Shown here: piece after piece, positions 33,738-41,143 of the stretch
Position numbering within the stretch: position 1 is the first letter of the stretch
Layout of the letters: the number at the start of each line of letters is the position of its first letter
DNA from: Streptomyces anulatus
Lineage (GTDB): Bacteria > Actinomycetota > Actinomycetes > Streptomycetales > Streptomycetaceae
DNA: 64,000 nucleotides
Assembly (NCBI RefSeq): GCF_014650675.1
Contig: NZ_BMVK01000007.1
Location: 411,458-475,457 of the forward strand
Reading direction: 5' to 3'
The notes under the pieces: generated by a model
Seen by the model: only the letters and a program-made list of their open reading frames with translations
Told to the model about the DNA's origin: nothing
The model's database searches: none
Translations under genes and position numbers: made by a program

Positions 33738-34775
33738 CTAATGCGGGGCCCGGTCGCCGGACAACTCGCCCTCGACGACCCCGGCCGCCGCGCCGGTGCC
33801 GACGCCGGAGGCGACGGGACCCGACGGGGGCTTCGGCGCGGCGGACTGGGCGATGAACGCACCGGTCAGGACCACGAATCCACCGATGAGCTGCGGTGCG
33901 GAGAGGTGCTCGCCGAGCAGCACCCAGGCCAGACCGGTCGCGATGACCGCTTCGAGGCAGGCGACGACTCCGGCCACCTGCGGCGAGAGCAGCCGGACCG
34001 AGACGACCCCGGTGACGTACGCGAGCACGGTGGCGAGCAGCACGATCCAGCCGAGCAGCAGCCAGGCGGGGACCTCGTTGCCGTTCATGCCCGCACTGCC
34101 GCCGAGCAGCGACCAGTCCATGCCCCAGGGGCGGGCGACGACGGTGAGGACGGCCGCGCCGACGATCAGTCCGTACGCGATGACACCGACGGGGTGCGGG
34201 GGCTCGGCGTGCTTGCCCCCGCCGTCCCGGCCGTCCTGCCCGCCGTGGTCGGAGAGGACGAAGTAGCCGACCTGGCAGCAGGCCGCCCCGAGGGCGAGCA
34301 GCAGGCCGAGCAGGTCGAACTTGAGCCCGGACCAGACCTCGACGACACACGCCAGACCGCCCACCGCCAGCACCACGCCGACCGCGGCGGCCCGGGTGAC
34401 GGGCCTGCGCTGCACGAAGCGGACCCAGCCGAGGACCAGCGCGGGCGCCAGGTATTCCACCAGGAGCGCCACGCCGACGGGGATTCGGGAGATGGAGGCG
34501 AAGTAGAAGGCCTGGACGCCGGCCACCGCGAACAGGCCGAACCCGGCCAGCAGCGCGGGGCGTTCCCGAACGAGATTCCGATGGCGCCAGGCAACCGGGA
34601 GCATGATGACGGCGGCGCCCGCGACGCGCAGCCAGACCACGTGCAGCGGGTCGAGACCCGCCTCGATCAGCGGCTTGGCCGCCACTCCCGAACCGCCGAA
34701 CGCAAAGGCCGAGACCAGTGCGAGGCCCAGTCCGGCACTTCTGCCCTGAAATCCCGAAGACGCTTGCATCGGCAC
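33738..34775 (-). CDS. EamA/DMT family transporter
   Basis: A 345-residue protein with two five-helix EamA repeats (LGLALVSAFAFGGSGVAAKP; LLALGAACCQVGYFVLSD). A His/Gly/Asp-rich loop of about 20 residues (GGQDGRDGGGKHAEPPH) is inserted between helices, and the C-terminus is Pro/Gly-rich. It is likely an exporter of small amphipathic metabolites. Starts at GTG 34775 or ATG 34769 are both possible; neither has a ribosome binding site, so the transcript may be leaderless. Confidence 0.88.
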   Translation of the reverse strand: MPMQASSGFQGRSAGLGLALVSAFAFGGSGVAAKPLIEAGLDPLHVVWLRVAGAAVIMLPVAWRHRNLVRERPALLAGFGLFAVAGVQAFYFASISRIPVGVALLVEYLAPALVLGWVRFVQRRPVTRAAAVGVVLAVGGLACVVEVWSGLKFDLLGLLLALGAACCQVGYFVLSDHGGQDGRDGGGKHAEPPHPVGVIAYGLIVGAAVLTVVARPWGMDWSLLGGSAGMNGNEVPAWLLLGWIVLLATVLAYVTGVVSVRLLSPQVAGVVACLEAVIATGLAWVLLGEHLSAPQLIGGFVVLTGAFIAQSAAPKPPSGPVASGVGTGAAAGVVEGELSGDRAPH

Positions 34776-34881
34776 ATCATGGCAGCAGTCGACAGCACCG
34801 TCATCCCCGTGACGCCTGTCGAGACGGCGCTCCGGCCGCGACCGGGTGAGGGAACCTACGCATCACCCGTCACGGAGCGGC

Positions 34882-35424
34882 TCACCCGTGTCGCGCGGCA
34901 TCGGCCGTGAGCACGACCACCCGGTCCGCCAGCCACCGCGCGTCCACGCCCCCACGGGAGAGCACCTCCACCGCACGGCACTCGGTGTCGGCGGCCAGCG
35001 CGGCGAGCAGATCGAGGCCGGCGGCGCGCACTTCGCCGCGCGACGCCGCGCGGTACAGCGCGTCCTCCATCGCGGCGAGGGCCGAGGGCGACCAGCCGTC
35101 GACCGCCGGGGCGCGCACCACCGGGACGGCGCCGGTGTCCTCGACCGAACCCTGCCAGCGGAGCCCGTAGCCGATGCTGCGCTGGACGAGATAGCCGAGC
35201 ACCTTGGCCAGTTGGGGCCCGCCGTCGAAGGCCTCGCGGACTTCGGGGTCCGTCTCGATCAGCGAGTGCAGGAGGTGGGCGGTGTCGATCTGCCGGTCCC
35301 CGTCGCGCAGCGCGCGCCTGCGCGCACCCGTCAGCACCGATGCCAGTTCCACGGTGAAGCGGGCATCGTTCCCGGCGTGGTTCGGTGCGGGCTGGTCAGG
35401 CATGCGCGGCGTCCGGTTTTGCAC
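34882..35424 (-). CDS. Clp N-terminal domain protein
   Basis: A 180-residue protein with two Clp_N repeats (RFTVELASVLTGARRRALR, HLLHSLIETD; then AMEDALYRAASRGEV, GLDLLAALAADTE), and no AAA+ ATPase domain. Free-standing Clp_N proteins may act as adaptor or decoy modules for ClpC, or as a stress-linked regulator. It is a single gene, convergent with nothing and divergent from a small hypothetical gene. GTG 35424 is used; ATG 35403 is an alternative. Confidence 0.82.
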   Translation of the reverse strand: MQNRTPRMPDQPAPNHAGNDARFTVELASVLTGARRRALRDGDRQIDTAHLLHSLIETDPEVREAFDGGPQLAKVLGYLVQRSIGYGLRWQGSVEDTGAVPVVRAPAVDGWSPSALAAMEDALYRAASRGEVRAAGLDLLAALAADTECRAVEVLSRGGVDARWLADRVVVLTADAARHG

Positions 35425-35669
35425 ACCTCTACCTCATCAGTCCCGCGACCGAAAGACATCCCCGGAACGACCCATTGAGCATCCCACCGAAGTTGGGGAC
35501 ACCGGAGCGATCCATCATCCTTGCGGATGAGATCGCACCGCACGGCACAACCATGACGGCCGGGAGCGCGCGCCGCCTTGCTTTTCACGCCCCCACGGCA
35601 ACCGCGGGCCCCGAGCGCACGTCTCTCACGCCATACACACGCGGCGGGGGGGCGGGAGGAGAGGAACGG

Positions 35670-35864
35670 GTGTTCTGGATGGTCGCGCTGCTCGCCCAGG
35701 ACGGGCTGCAGTACGTCTACCGCGTGTACGCACCCGACGACGCCCTGCCCGCCGATCTCTTCTGGACGGCTTTCCACTGCCACGACGAGGGCCCCCACCC
35801 CCGCGCGTCGGACAGGTTCGACGCCGCGGTGATCTGGCGGAACAGACAGCCCCAACAGATCTGA
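35670..35864 (+). CDS. Small hypothetical protein
   Basis: A 64-residue protein (starts VFWMVALLAQDGLQYVY; ends in a Trp-Arg-Asn-Arg-Gln-rich tail). It follows a strong GGAGAGGAAC ribosome binding site at 35657-35666. The composition is protein-like, with aromatic residues and one His-Cys-His cluster (FHCHDEGPH). I do not recognise it. Longer in-frame starts at 35553 or 35385 would add low-complexity sequence that overlaps the divergent Clp_N gene, so the short form is preferred. Confidence 0.5.
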   Translation: MFWMVALLAQDGLQYVYRVYAPDDALPADLFWTAFHCHDEGPHPRASDRFDAAVIWRNRQPQQI

Positions 35865-35943
35865 CGGTTCATCAGTATTGAATGTTGCCGCGCCCACCGC
35901 TACCTTCCGCGACACCGAAACCGGACGAACCAGGGGTGGTCGC

Positions 35944-36375
35944 ATGGCTGAAGTCAGCGCCGAGGCACGCATCGAGGCGCCCGCCGAGAAGGTCTGGGGC
36001 CGCCTGACGGACTTCTCGTCGTACGGGGAGTGGAACGCCACCCACACCAGCTTCCCCAAGGGTGGCCCGGCCGAACTGGAACTCGCGGCCACCTACGAGG
36101 AGAACATGAAGCTCATGGGCTTCCCGGCCGAGGTGACCTGGACGGTCGACGGACTGGAGGAGGGCCGCCTGCTGGCGACCAGGGGCAAGGGCCCGATGGG
36201 GGTCAACCTGGCCATGCGGTACTCCCTGACCCCGGAGGGCGACGCCACGACGATGCGCATCGACGGGGAGTTCACCGGCGCGGCGGTCTCGCTGATGGGC
36301 GGCAAGCTCAAGGACTCCGCGACGGCGGCGCTCCAGGAGTCGCTGCGCAAGCTCGGCGGGCTCGTCACCTCCTGA
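35944..36375 (+). CDS. SRPBCC (START-like) family protein
   Basis: A 143-residue helix-grip protein: ARIEAPAEKVWGRLTDFSSY is the classic N-terminal strand-helix of polyketide cyclase/dehydrase-like SRPBCC proteins, and the C-terminal long helix (LKDSATAALQESLRKL) closes the cavity. It would bind a hydrophobic ligand; no pathway is indicated nearby. It ends opposite the padR gene, with two GC hairpins in between. Confidence 0.85.
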   Translation: MAEVSAEARIEAPAEKVWGRLTDFSSYGEWNATHTSFPKGGPAELELAATYEENMKLMGFPAEVTWTVDGLEEGRLLATRGKGPMGVNLAMRYSLTPEGDATTMRIDGEFTGAAVSLMGGKLKDSATAALQESLRKLGGLVTS

Positions 36376-36380
36376 CGATG

Positions 36381-36423
36381 CCCGCGCGGCACGCGCGGGA
36401 CCCCGCGGAATCGTCCCGCGGGG
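36381..36423. terminator. Two tandem GC hairpins, bidirectional terminator
   Basis: CCCGCGCG-GCA-CGCGCGGG (36381-36399) and CCCCGCGG-N7-CCGCGGGG (36401-36423) are both perfect 8-bp stems. They lie just after the SRPBCC stop and 60 bases before the end of the convergent padR gene. Confidence 0.6.
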
Positions 36424-36484
36424 CCCCGCGAGCACGGCCCGCGTTCACGCAGGGCCGCTTCGGGCGCGACCTTGCCGGGCACGC

Positions 36485-37093
36485 TCAGTGCTCGTCGGCG
36501 AGGATCAGGTAGAGCTTCTTGCGCGCGTCGTTGATGACCGTCAGCGCCTTCTTCCGCTGTTCGGCGGAGCCGGTCTTCCAGACCTGCCCGAACGCCTCCA
36601 TCAGACCGAATCCGGCCTGCCGGATCTCATTGACGCCCTCCCAGTCCACACCGCGCCCGGCCTCTTCCCACGGAGCCTCGGGGCCGGTCTCGGCCTCACT
36701 CCGCCCGGAGTCGGTGAGCGTGAACAGCTTCTTGCCGCCCTCGCTGGCACTGACGATCAGGCCCTCGTCCTCCAGCAGCTGGAGCGTCGGATAGACGGAG
36801 CCCGGGCTGGGCCGCCAGGCCCCGCCGCTGCGCTCGCCGATCTCCTGGATCATCTCGTAACCGTGCATCGGGCGGTCCTTCAGCAGCGCCAGGATCGACG
36901 CCCGCACGTCACCGCGGCGCGCCCGCCCCCGACCGCCGCCGCCCCGGCCGCGTCCGCCGCCGAACGGGCCGCCGCCGAAAGGCGGCCCGAAGGGCCCGAA
37001 AGCAGCCCGACGACCGTCACCCTCGCCTCGACCGTGCTGACCGGGACCGCAGTGCCCCGGCCCGTGCTCGTATCCATGTCCGTGTGAACGCAT
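36485..37093 (-). CDS. PadR family regulator with His/Gly-rich N-terminus
   Basis: A 202-residue regulator. The PadR winged helix is clear (ILALLKDRPMHGYEMIQEIG, SPGSVYPTLQLLEDEGL). Before it are about 60 residues rich in His, Gly, Arg and Pro (HGHGYEHGPGHCGPGQHGRG), which might bind metal or be a disordered linker. ATG 37093 with GGAAGGGG seven bases upstream is chosen. Palindromes just upstream (37118-37151) look like an autoregulatory operator. Divergent from it is the RNHCP operon, but that start is 470 bases away. Confidence 0.88.
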   Translation of the reverse strand: MRSHGHGYEHGPGHCGPGQHGRGEGDGRRAAFGPFGPPFGGGPFGGGRGRGGGGRGRARRGDVRASILALLKDRPMHGYEMIQEIGERSGGAWRPSPGSVYPTLQLLEDEGLIVSASEGGKKLFTLTDSGRSEAETGPEAPWEEAGRGVDWEGVNEIRQAGFGLMEAFGQVWKTGSAEQRKKALTVINDARKKLYLILADEH

Positions 37094-37117
37094 CTCTACG
37101 CCCCTTCCCTCTTCCAT

Positions 37118-37151
37118 CGTTGATCTGTCGCGATGCGTCAACGATATATCG
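37118..37151. promoter_or_regulatory. Candidate PadR operator
   Basis: Two features overlap: CGTTGA ... TCAACG (37118-37123 and 37138-37143) and the perfect 10-bp AT-rich palindrome CGATATATCG (37142-37151). They lie 25-58 bases upstream of padR, where PadR proteins usually bind to repress themselves. Confidence 0.5.
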
Positions 37152-37335
37152 GAACCTATCGAGCGACAAGGCGATCGTCGGCGACACTCGAGCGCCGGAG
37201 ACACGACTGCGCTGTTCACGAGGGGTGGAGCGGCGCCCGAGAAAACCACTGGCCCCCTCGGTCGGGCCGTGGTTACGCTGACGGCGTTCCTCGGTCTGCT
37301 CTGGGCTTCCGTGCCCCGGAAAAGAGAGATTTTTA
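37152..37335 (+). promoter_or_regulatory. Promoter region of the RNHCP-FBP operon
   Basis: No gene is seen. A possible promoter has GAAAACC (37241-37247) directly before a -35-like CTGGCC (37249-37254) and a -10-like TACGCT (37274-37279), spacing 19. An AT-rich patch just upstream of -35 is the arrangement known for WhiB7/WblC promoters, but the match here is weak. The leader and its upstream ORF follow. Confidence 0.3.
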
Positions 37336-37377
37336 TGTTCCGGCCCGCGCCGCGCGCGCCTCGCTGCACCGTCTAGC
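37336..37377 (+). CDS. Upstream ORF (leader peptide) of the RNHCP operon
   Basis: A 13-codon frame, MFRPAPRAPRCTV then TAG, starts at the only ATG in an A/T-rich spot after AAAAGAGAG. Its Arg/Pro-rich content resembles leader peptides that stall ribosomes exposed to translation inhibitors. It ends 184 bases before the first RNHCP gene and is followed by a hairpin that hides that gene's ribosome binding site. Translation is not proven. Confidence 0.45.
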
Positions 37378-37518
37378 CAGTAGTCCGTCTTCCTCCTGCC
37401 TCCTTCTCGGACGGCGTCCGGACGTGACTCTCCGGTGCACTGAATCAGCCCATTCCTCCGCCCTCGCGCGTATGTCGCGTCGTACGGGGTGGGCGTCTTC
37501 GTCGAGGCCGCTCGGCCT

Positions 37519-37554
37519 GCTCTTGCTGTCATCACAGACTTCCCAGCAAGGAGC
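37519..37554 (+). promoter_or_regulatory. Hairpin sequestering the first RNHCP ribosome binding site
   Basis: GCTCTTGCTG (37519-37528) pairs with CAGCAAGGAGC (37544-37554) with one bulged G, giving a ten-pair stem and a 15-base loop. The right arm contains the whole AAGGAG (37548-37553) of the GTG start at 37562. In the folded state the first gene of the operon should be poorly translated. Confidence 0.6.
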
Positions 37555-37561
37555 ACCCCGG

Positions 37562-37942
37562 GTGTCCACCACCAGCAGAACTCTCTCCAGCACTCCGAGC
37601 ACCGCCCTGCACAGCGCCTTCTCCTGCGCGTGGTGCGGCCGGACCGCGTCCGCCGTCGCCGACGACGGCACACAGCGCCACCACTGCCCCTCGTGTCTGC
37701 AGTCCCCGCACGTTCCCGACCCCGCCGACGGCGGCTCCGGTGACTGCCGGGGCCGGATGTCGCCGATCGCGGTCGCCGTTCCGCGTACGGGCGACTGGAT
37801 GGTCATTCACCGTTGTGCGCGCTGCGACGGGCTGACCTCCAGCCCCACCCGCGCGGACGACAACCAGCTCGTCCTGATGCGGTTGGCCGTACGGCCACTG
37901 GCCCAACCCCCCTTTCCGCTCGAAGCGTTCGGCGACCTCTGA
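37562..37942 (+). CDS. RNHCP domain protein (first copy)
   Basis: A 126-residue zinc-binding protein of the RNHCP family, with cysteine pairs FSCAWC, HHCPSC and RCARC around a conserved GDCRGRM and WMVIHRC core. The name-giving RNHCP motif reads RHHCP here. The function of the family is unknown; the compact four-knuckle form suggests an RNA- or ribosome-binding zinc ribbon. GTG 37562 has AAGGAG eight bases upstream, which is hidden in a hairpin. It is the first gene of an operon with a second RNHCP gene and a FusB-like FBP gene. Confidence 0.85.
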   Translation: MSTTSRTLSSTPSTALHSAFSCAWCGRTASAVADDGTQRHHCPSCLQSPHVPDPADGGSGDCRGRMSPIAVAVPRTGDWMVIHRCARCDGLTSSPTRADDNQLVLMRLAVRPLAQPPFPLEAFGDL

Positions 37943-37964
37943 TCAGGAAGGAAGAGGACCGGCC

Positions 37965-38396
37965 ATGCCGAGACGAGCGAAGAACACCCGTCGCCGTGCC
38001 CGGGGCGCACGGCGGCCGCAGCGGTACAAGGACGTCCTGCACAGCCAGGGAGGGCACCGGGGACACGCTTTCCGGTGCGCGGGCTGCCGGCTGGAGGTGT
38101 CCGTGGACGCGCCCGGCACCACGCACCGCAATCACTGCCCCACCTGCCTGGTCAGCCTGCACGTCGACCGACGGGTGCCGGGCGACCGGGCTGCGGACTG
38201 CCGCGCCCGGATGGAAGCGCTGTGCATGTCGGTCAGGCCCGACGGCGAGTGGATGATCATCCACCGGTGCGTGTCCTGCGGTGAGCTCAGCGCCAATCGC
38301 ATCGCCGGTGACGACAACCCACTGGCCCTGGTTCGCCTGGCGCTCAAACCCCTGCGGGACCCCGGCATCGCCCAACGCACGCGGCTCGCGCCGTGA
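37965..38396 (+). CDS. RNHCP domain protein (second copy)
   Basis: A 143-residue paralogue of the preceding protein, with FRCAGC, the exact RNHCPTC motif, DCRARM and HRCVSCGELS. It has an extra Arg/Lys-rich N-terminus (MPRRAKNTRRRARGARR), typical of proteins that touch RNA. It begins 22 bases after the first copy and has its own GAAGGAAGAGG ribosome binding site. The pair looks like an old tandem duplication that has since diverged. Confidence 0.88.
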   Translation: MPRRAKNTRRRARGARRPQRYKDVLHSQGGHRGHAFRCAGCRLEVSVDAPGTTHRNHCPTCLVSLHVDRRVPGDRAADCRARMEALCMSVRPDGEWMIIHRCVSCGELSANRIAGDDNPLALVRLALKPLRDPGIAQRTRLAP

Positions 38397-38511
38397 CCCG
38401 GCCGTCACGCGCGATGCCGTGCCACAGGACGCCCACGCCTCGACGCCCAGCCCTCCCACACCCCCCGTCCCCCAACAGATCGCACCCGTGCGCGACTCGC
38501 AAGGAGCAGCC

Positions 38512-39057
38512 ATGCGCCCCATGACCAGGGAAGAGGTGCGCGGCGCGATCGTGAACCTGGACCCGGCCGCGAAGAGGGTTCGCCTGCCGGCCCGGTTCGA
38601 CGAGGTCCGATGGCACCGGATCGACTACCTCGGATGGAGAGACCCGAGCTCCCCGAAGCGCGCCTATCTCGTCACCGAGGCTGACGGCCGGGCACGGGGG
38701 GTGCTGCTGCGGCAGGCCCCGAACGACTCGGCGCACGGTTCGCGCGCGATGATGTGCGACCTGTGCCGGTTCGCCCGCCGCTTCAACGAGGTCTCGCTGT
38801 TCACCGCTCAACGCCCGTCACGTGACAAACGCGAACGCCTGAACGCGGTCGGTCTTCTCCTGTGCACCGATCTCGACTGCGCGGTGAAGGTGCACAGCAA
38901 GCCGGCCCGCGAAGCCTTCGACCGTCCGGTCGAGGAGATCCTCCGGTCGCGCCGAGAAGGCCTGCGCTCGCGCACGGTCGACTTCGTTCGTTCGGTCGGC
39001 GAACCGCACCGGGGCCGGGGTCCGCGGGCCGGACATGAACCGAACGAGAGGTCCTAG
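38512..39057 (+). CDS. FBP domain protein, FusB-like (EF-G-binding) family
   Basis: A 181-residue protein of the FBP_C treble-clef family that includes FusB/FusC, which bind EF-G and free it from fusidic acid-stalled ribosomes. The zinc site CDLC ... CTDLDC matches the C-x2-C/C-x4-C spacing, and RFARRFNEVSLFTAQR is the conserved helix. Whether this member protects against an antibiotic or handles stalled ribosomes in general is not known. CAAGGAG precedes the ATG. Its TAG stop is part of the CTAG target site of the MITE that follows. Confidence 0.85.
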   Translation: MRPMTREEVRGAIVNLDPAAKRVRLPARFDEVRWHRIDYLGWRDPSSPKRAYLVTEADGRARGVLLRQAPNDSAHGSRAMMCDLCRFARRFNEVSLFTAQRPSRDKRERLNAVGLLLCTDLDCAVKVHSKPAREAFDRPVEEILRSRREGLRSRTVDFVRSVGEPHRGRGPRAGHEPNERS

Positions 39058-39233
39058 GGAGTGTCCGCAAAGTATCGTCGTCCGCCCGCCGGGCGGGGCC
39101 CGCGGCGTCTGGTGCGTGCTCTCGCAAGGCGCCGGAGTGTCCTAGTAGCGGAGCTACTCGGGCATTTCGGCAACGCCGCGAGAGTGCGTGCCAGGCGTCG
39201 CGGGCCAGACGAGACTTTGCGGACACGACCTAG
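39054..39233. mobile_element. MITE-like 172-bp palindromic element flanked by CTAG
   Basis: The element (39058-39229) begins GGAGTGTCCGCAAAGT and ends with the complement of GTCGTGTCCGCAAAGT, so the terminal inverted repeats match at 14 of 16 positions. CTAG is present on both sides (39054-39057 and 39230-39233), fitting a 4-bp target duplication. The interior is an imperfect palindrome centred on AGTAGC-GGA-GCTACT. It has no coding capacity, so it would move with a transposase encoded elsewhere; CTAG targets are known for the IS701 family, among others. Confidence 0.75.
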
Positions 39234-40198
39234 GCCCCGTAGCGGGCCGCGAGCGTGGCGGCGCGCTCGCGCAGGGCACTGCGCAAGGACTGCGGGGCCA
39301 GGGCCTCCGCGTCCGTGCCGAGCCGCCACAGCGCCCATTCGGCGTGCCGTGCGTCCTGGAAGGTGACCTCCAGCCGTGGCCAGCCGTCCGTGTCGGGATC
39401 TTCCGCGCGGACGGCCAGCACGGTGCCCAGCAGTTCCTCCCGCCGCACCGGGTCCACCCGCACCAGCGCGGTGACATGGTCGCCGCCGGAGAGGAATCGA
39501 GCGGAACGGTCCCGCCAGATCCGGTCCAGGTCGACCCGGTTCGGCCGCTGGGCCGGTTCGGGCAGCTCCTCGGCTGCCAGCACCCGCGACAGCCGGTAGG
39601 TGCGGTCCGCCCCGGATCTCGTGGCCAGCAGGTAGCCCCGGTCCCGTACGGTCACCAGGCCGATCGGGTCCACCGTGCGCCACTGCGGCGCCTGGTCCGT
39701 GGCGGCGTAGTGGATGCGCAGCTTGCGGCCGGAGAGCACGGCCCGGCGGACCTCGATCATGGTGGTGCCCGGTACCTGATCGACGACCGGCCGGCGTGAG
39801 AGCAGGTCGGTCTCCGGGTCGACGAGAAACCGCTGGGCCGCGTCGCTCGCGGCGGCCTGATGGCTTTCGGGCAGCGCGTCGACCACCTTCCGCATGGCCG
39901 AGGCGAGCGCCGGTCCGAGGCCGAACACCTGCTCCCCGCGCCCTGATCCGGCGGCGAGCAGGGCGAGGGTCTCGTCGTGGTTCAGCCCGGTCAGCTCGGT
40001 CCGGAAACCGGGCAGCAGGGCGAACCCGCCGTGCCGGCCGCGTTCGGCGTAGACCGGGACTCCGGCCGCGGACAGTGCCTCGATGTCGCGCAGCACGGTG
40101 CGGGTGGACACCTCCAGCTCGCGGGCCAGCGTGTCGGCGGTCAGCCGGCCGCGTTGACGCAACAGCAGTACCAACGAGACCAATCGGTCGGCGCGCAT
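39230..40198 (-). CDS. WYL-domain transcriptional regulator
   Basis: A 322-residue regulator. The N-terminal HTH_11/DeoR-like helix-turn-helix (LTADTLARELEVSTRTVLRD) is followed by a WYL domain and a C-terminal WCX region (HVTALVRVDPVRREELLG). WYL regulators bind nucleic acid or small ligands and often control DNA damage or phage-response genes. ATG 40198 begins at the helix-turn-helix. It is divergent from the RidA gene, its probable target. Its TAG stop lies in the CTAG that flanks the MITE. Confidence 0.9.
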   Translation of the reverse strand: MRADRLVSLVLLLRQRGRLTADTLARELEVSTRTVLRDIEALSAAGVPVYAERGRHGGFALLPGFRTELTGLNHDETLALLAAGSGRGEQVFGLGPALASAMRKVVDALPESHQAAASDAAQRFLVDPETDLLSRRPVVDQVPGTTMIEVRRAVLSGRKLRIHYAATDQAPQWRTVDPIGLVTVRDRGYLLATRSGADRTYRLSRVLAAEELPEPAQRPNRVDLDRIWRDRSARFLSGGDHVTALVRVDPVRREELLGTVLAVRAEDPDTDGWPRLEVTFQDARHAEWALWRLGTDAEALAPQSLRSALRERAATLAARYGA

Positions 40199-40326
40199 AC
40201 GGGAACGGTAGCGAAATACATGACCAAGGGTGTCGTCATTCGTTGGCAGGCTCCCCGTACGACGTCGAGACCGGCGAGCGCCGAGCCGACGGACCTCCGT
40301 ACTCCCATGAATCGAATGGAGCTGAA

Positions 40327-40728
40327 GTGGCACTGGAACGAACGGCCGTCAACCCGGTGACGTGGTCGGTGGACTTGGGGTTCAACCAGGGTGAACTCGT
40401 TTCCGGGCAGACCCGGACGCTGTACGTCTCGGGCCAGACCGCGACGAGCGACGACGGCAAGCCCCGGCACGACGGGGACATGGCGGCGCAGTTGACCCTG
40501 AGCATCGACAACCTGGAGGCCGTGCTGAGCGGGGCGGGCATGTCACTCGCGAACCTCGTCCGCCTCAACGTCTACACGACCGACGTCGATCTGCTCTTCC
40601 AGCACTACGGCGCGCTGGCGGGCCGGTTGGGCGCGGCCGGGGTGGCGCCGGCCAGCACCCTGCTCGGGGTGACGCGACTGGCGGTCCCCGGCCTGCTGGT
40701 CGAGCTGGAGGGCACCGCCGTCGCGTGA
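40327..40728 (+). CDS. RidA family protein
   Basis: A 133-residue YjgF/YER057c/UK114 protein (LYVSGQTATSDDGKPRHDGD, NLVRLNVYTTDVD, LLVELEGTAVA). RidA enzymes hydrolyse reactive enamine/imine intermediates from PLP enzymes; some subgroups have other roles. The arginine normally used for the carboxylate is not in its usual place near the C-terminus (VTRLAVPGLLVE), so activity is uncertain. GTG 40327 follows GGAG at five bases. It is divergent from the WYL regulator gene. Confidence 0.87.
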   Translation: MALERTAVNPVTWSVDLGFNQGELVSGQTRTLYVSGQTATSDDGKPRHDGDMAAQLTLSIDNLEAVLSGAGMSLANLVRLNVYTTDVDLLFQHYGALAGRLGAAGVAPASTLLGVTRLAVPGLLVELEGTAVA

Positions 40729-40737
40729 TGCGACTCC

Positions 40738-40789
40738 ACCGCCCGTACCGTTTCCCGTCGCCCGGACCGGCGGGAACGGTACGGGCGGT
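40738..40789 (+). terminator. Long hairpin terminator after the RidA gene
   Basis: ACCGCCCGTACCGTTTCCCG (40738-40757) pairs with the region 40771-40789 over 19 bp with one bulged T, around a 13-base loop. It follows the RidA stop by nine bases. Together with the MFS leader that follows, it fills the 415-base gap before 41144. Confidence 0.75.
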
Positions 40790-40979
40790 GAGCCGATTTC
40801 CGGTGCATCGCGTCATGGCCGCCGAGACGTAGCGCCCGGTCGCAGCCGGGTACAGCCGGTCGCACCCTCCCCCTCACGTCATCGCCTTCGGCCTCCCCTC
40901 CCGCTAATGGTCTTTCGCCCCCGCACGCCGGGCGCTAGCGTTCCGGACGACGAAGGATCCACCAGGAGCGGAGAGAGAC

Positions 40980-41006
40980 ATGCCCGGTCGTCCGAGCGCG
41001 CGCTGA
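40980..41006 (+). CDS. Possible leader peptide upstream of the MFS gene
   Basis: An 8-codon frame, MPGRPSAR then TGA, starts after the strong purine run AGGAGCGGAGAGAGA. It ends 138 bases before the MFS start. A GCTAGCGT patch about 45 bases upstream may belong to the promoter. The frame is short and could be chance, but the ribosome binding site is better than that of the MFS gene itself. Confidence 0.35.
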   Translation: MPGRPSAR

Positions 41007-41081
41007 CGTCGTAGCCATACCGGCCCGTCATCGCGTGCTGCCCCAGAGGTCGCGGCACAGCGAGCCCTTCTCCCACCCGAT

Positions 41082-41132
41082 GCCCGGGTGCGCCTTCGTG
41101 CGCCGGGCCGCGGGTCTCGTGCCCGGCGACCC
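41082..41132 (+). promoter_or_regulatory. Leader hairpins before the MFS gene
   Basis: Two stems lie just upstream of the start: GCCCG-(bulge)-GCGC with GCGC-CGGGC (41082-41108), and GGGTC (41112-41116) with GACCC (41128-41132). In addition CAGGAGC at the leader peptide's ribosome binding site (40963-40969) is complementary to GCTCCTG at the MFS start (41138-41144), allowing an alternative long-range pairing. Confidence 0.35.
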
Positions 41133-41143
41133 CAGAGGCTCCT

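Noticed and set aside
39061..39366. Open frame across the MITE-like element as a transposase fragment
   Set aside because: The frame is Arg/Pro/Gly-rich, arises from the palindrome itself and shows no DDE motif.
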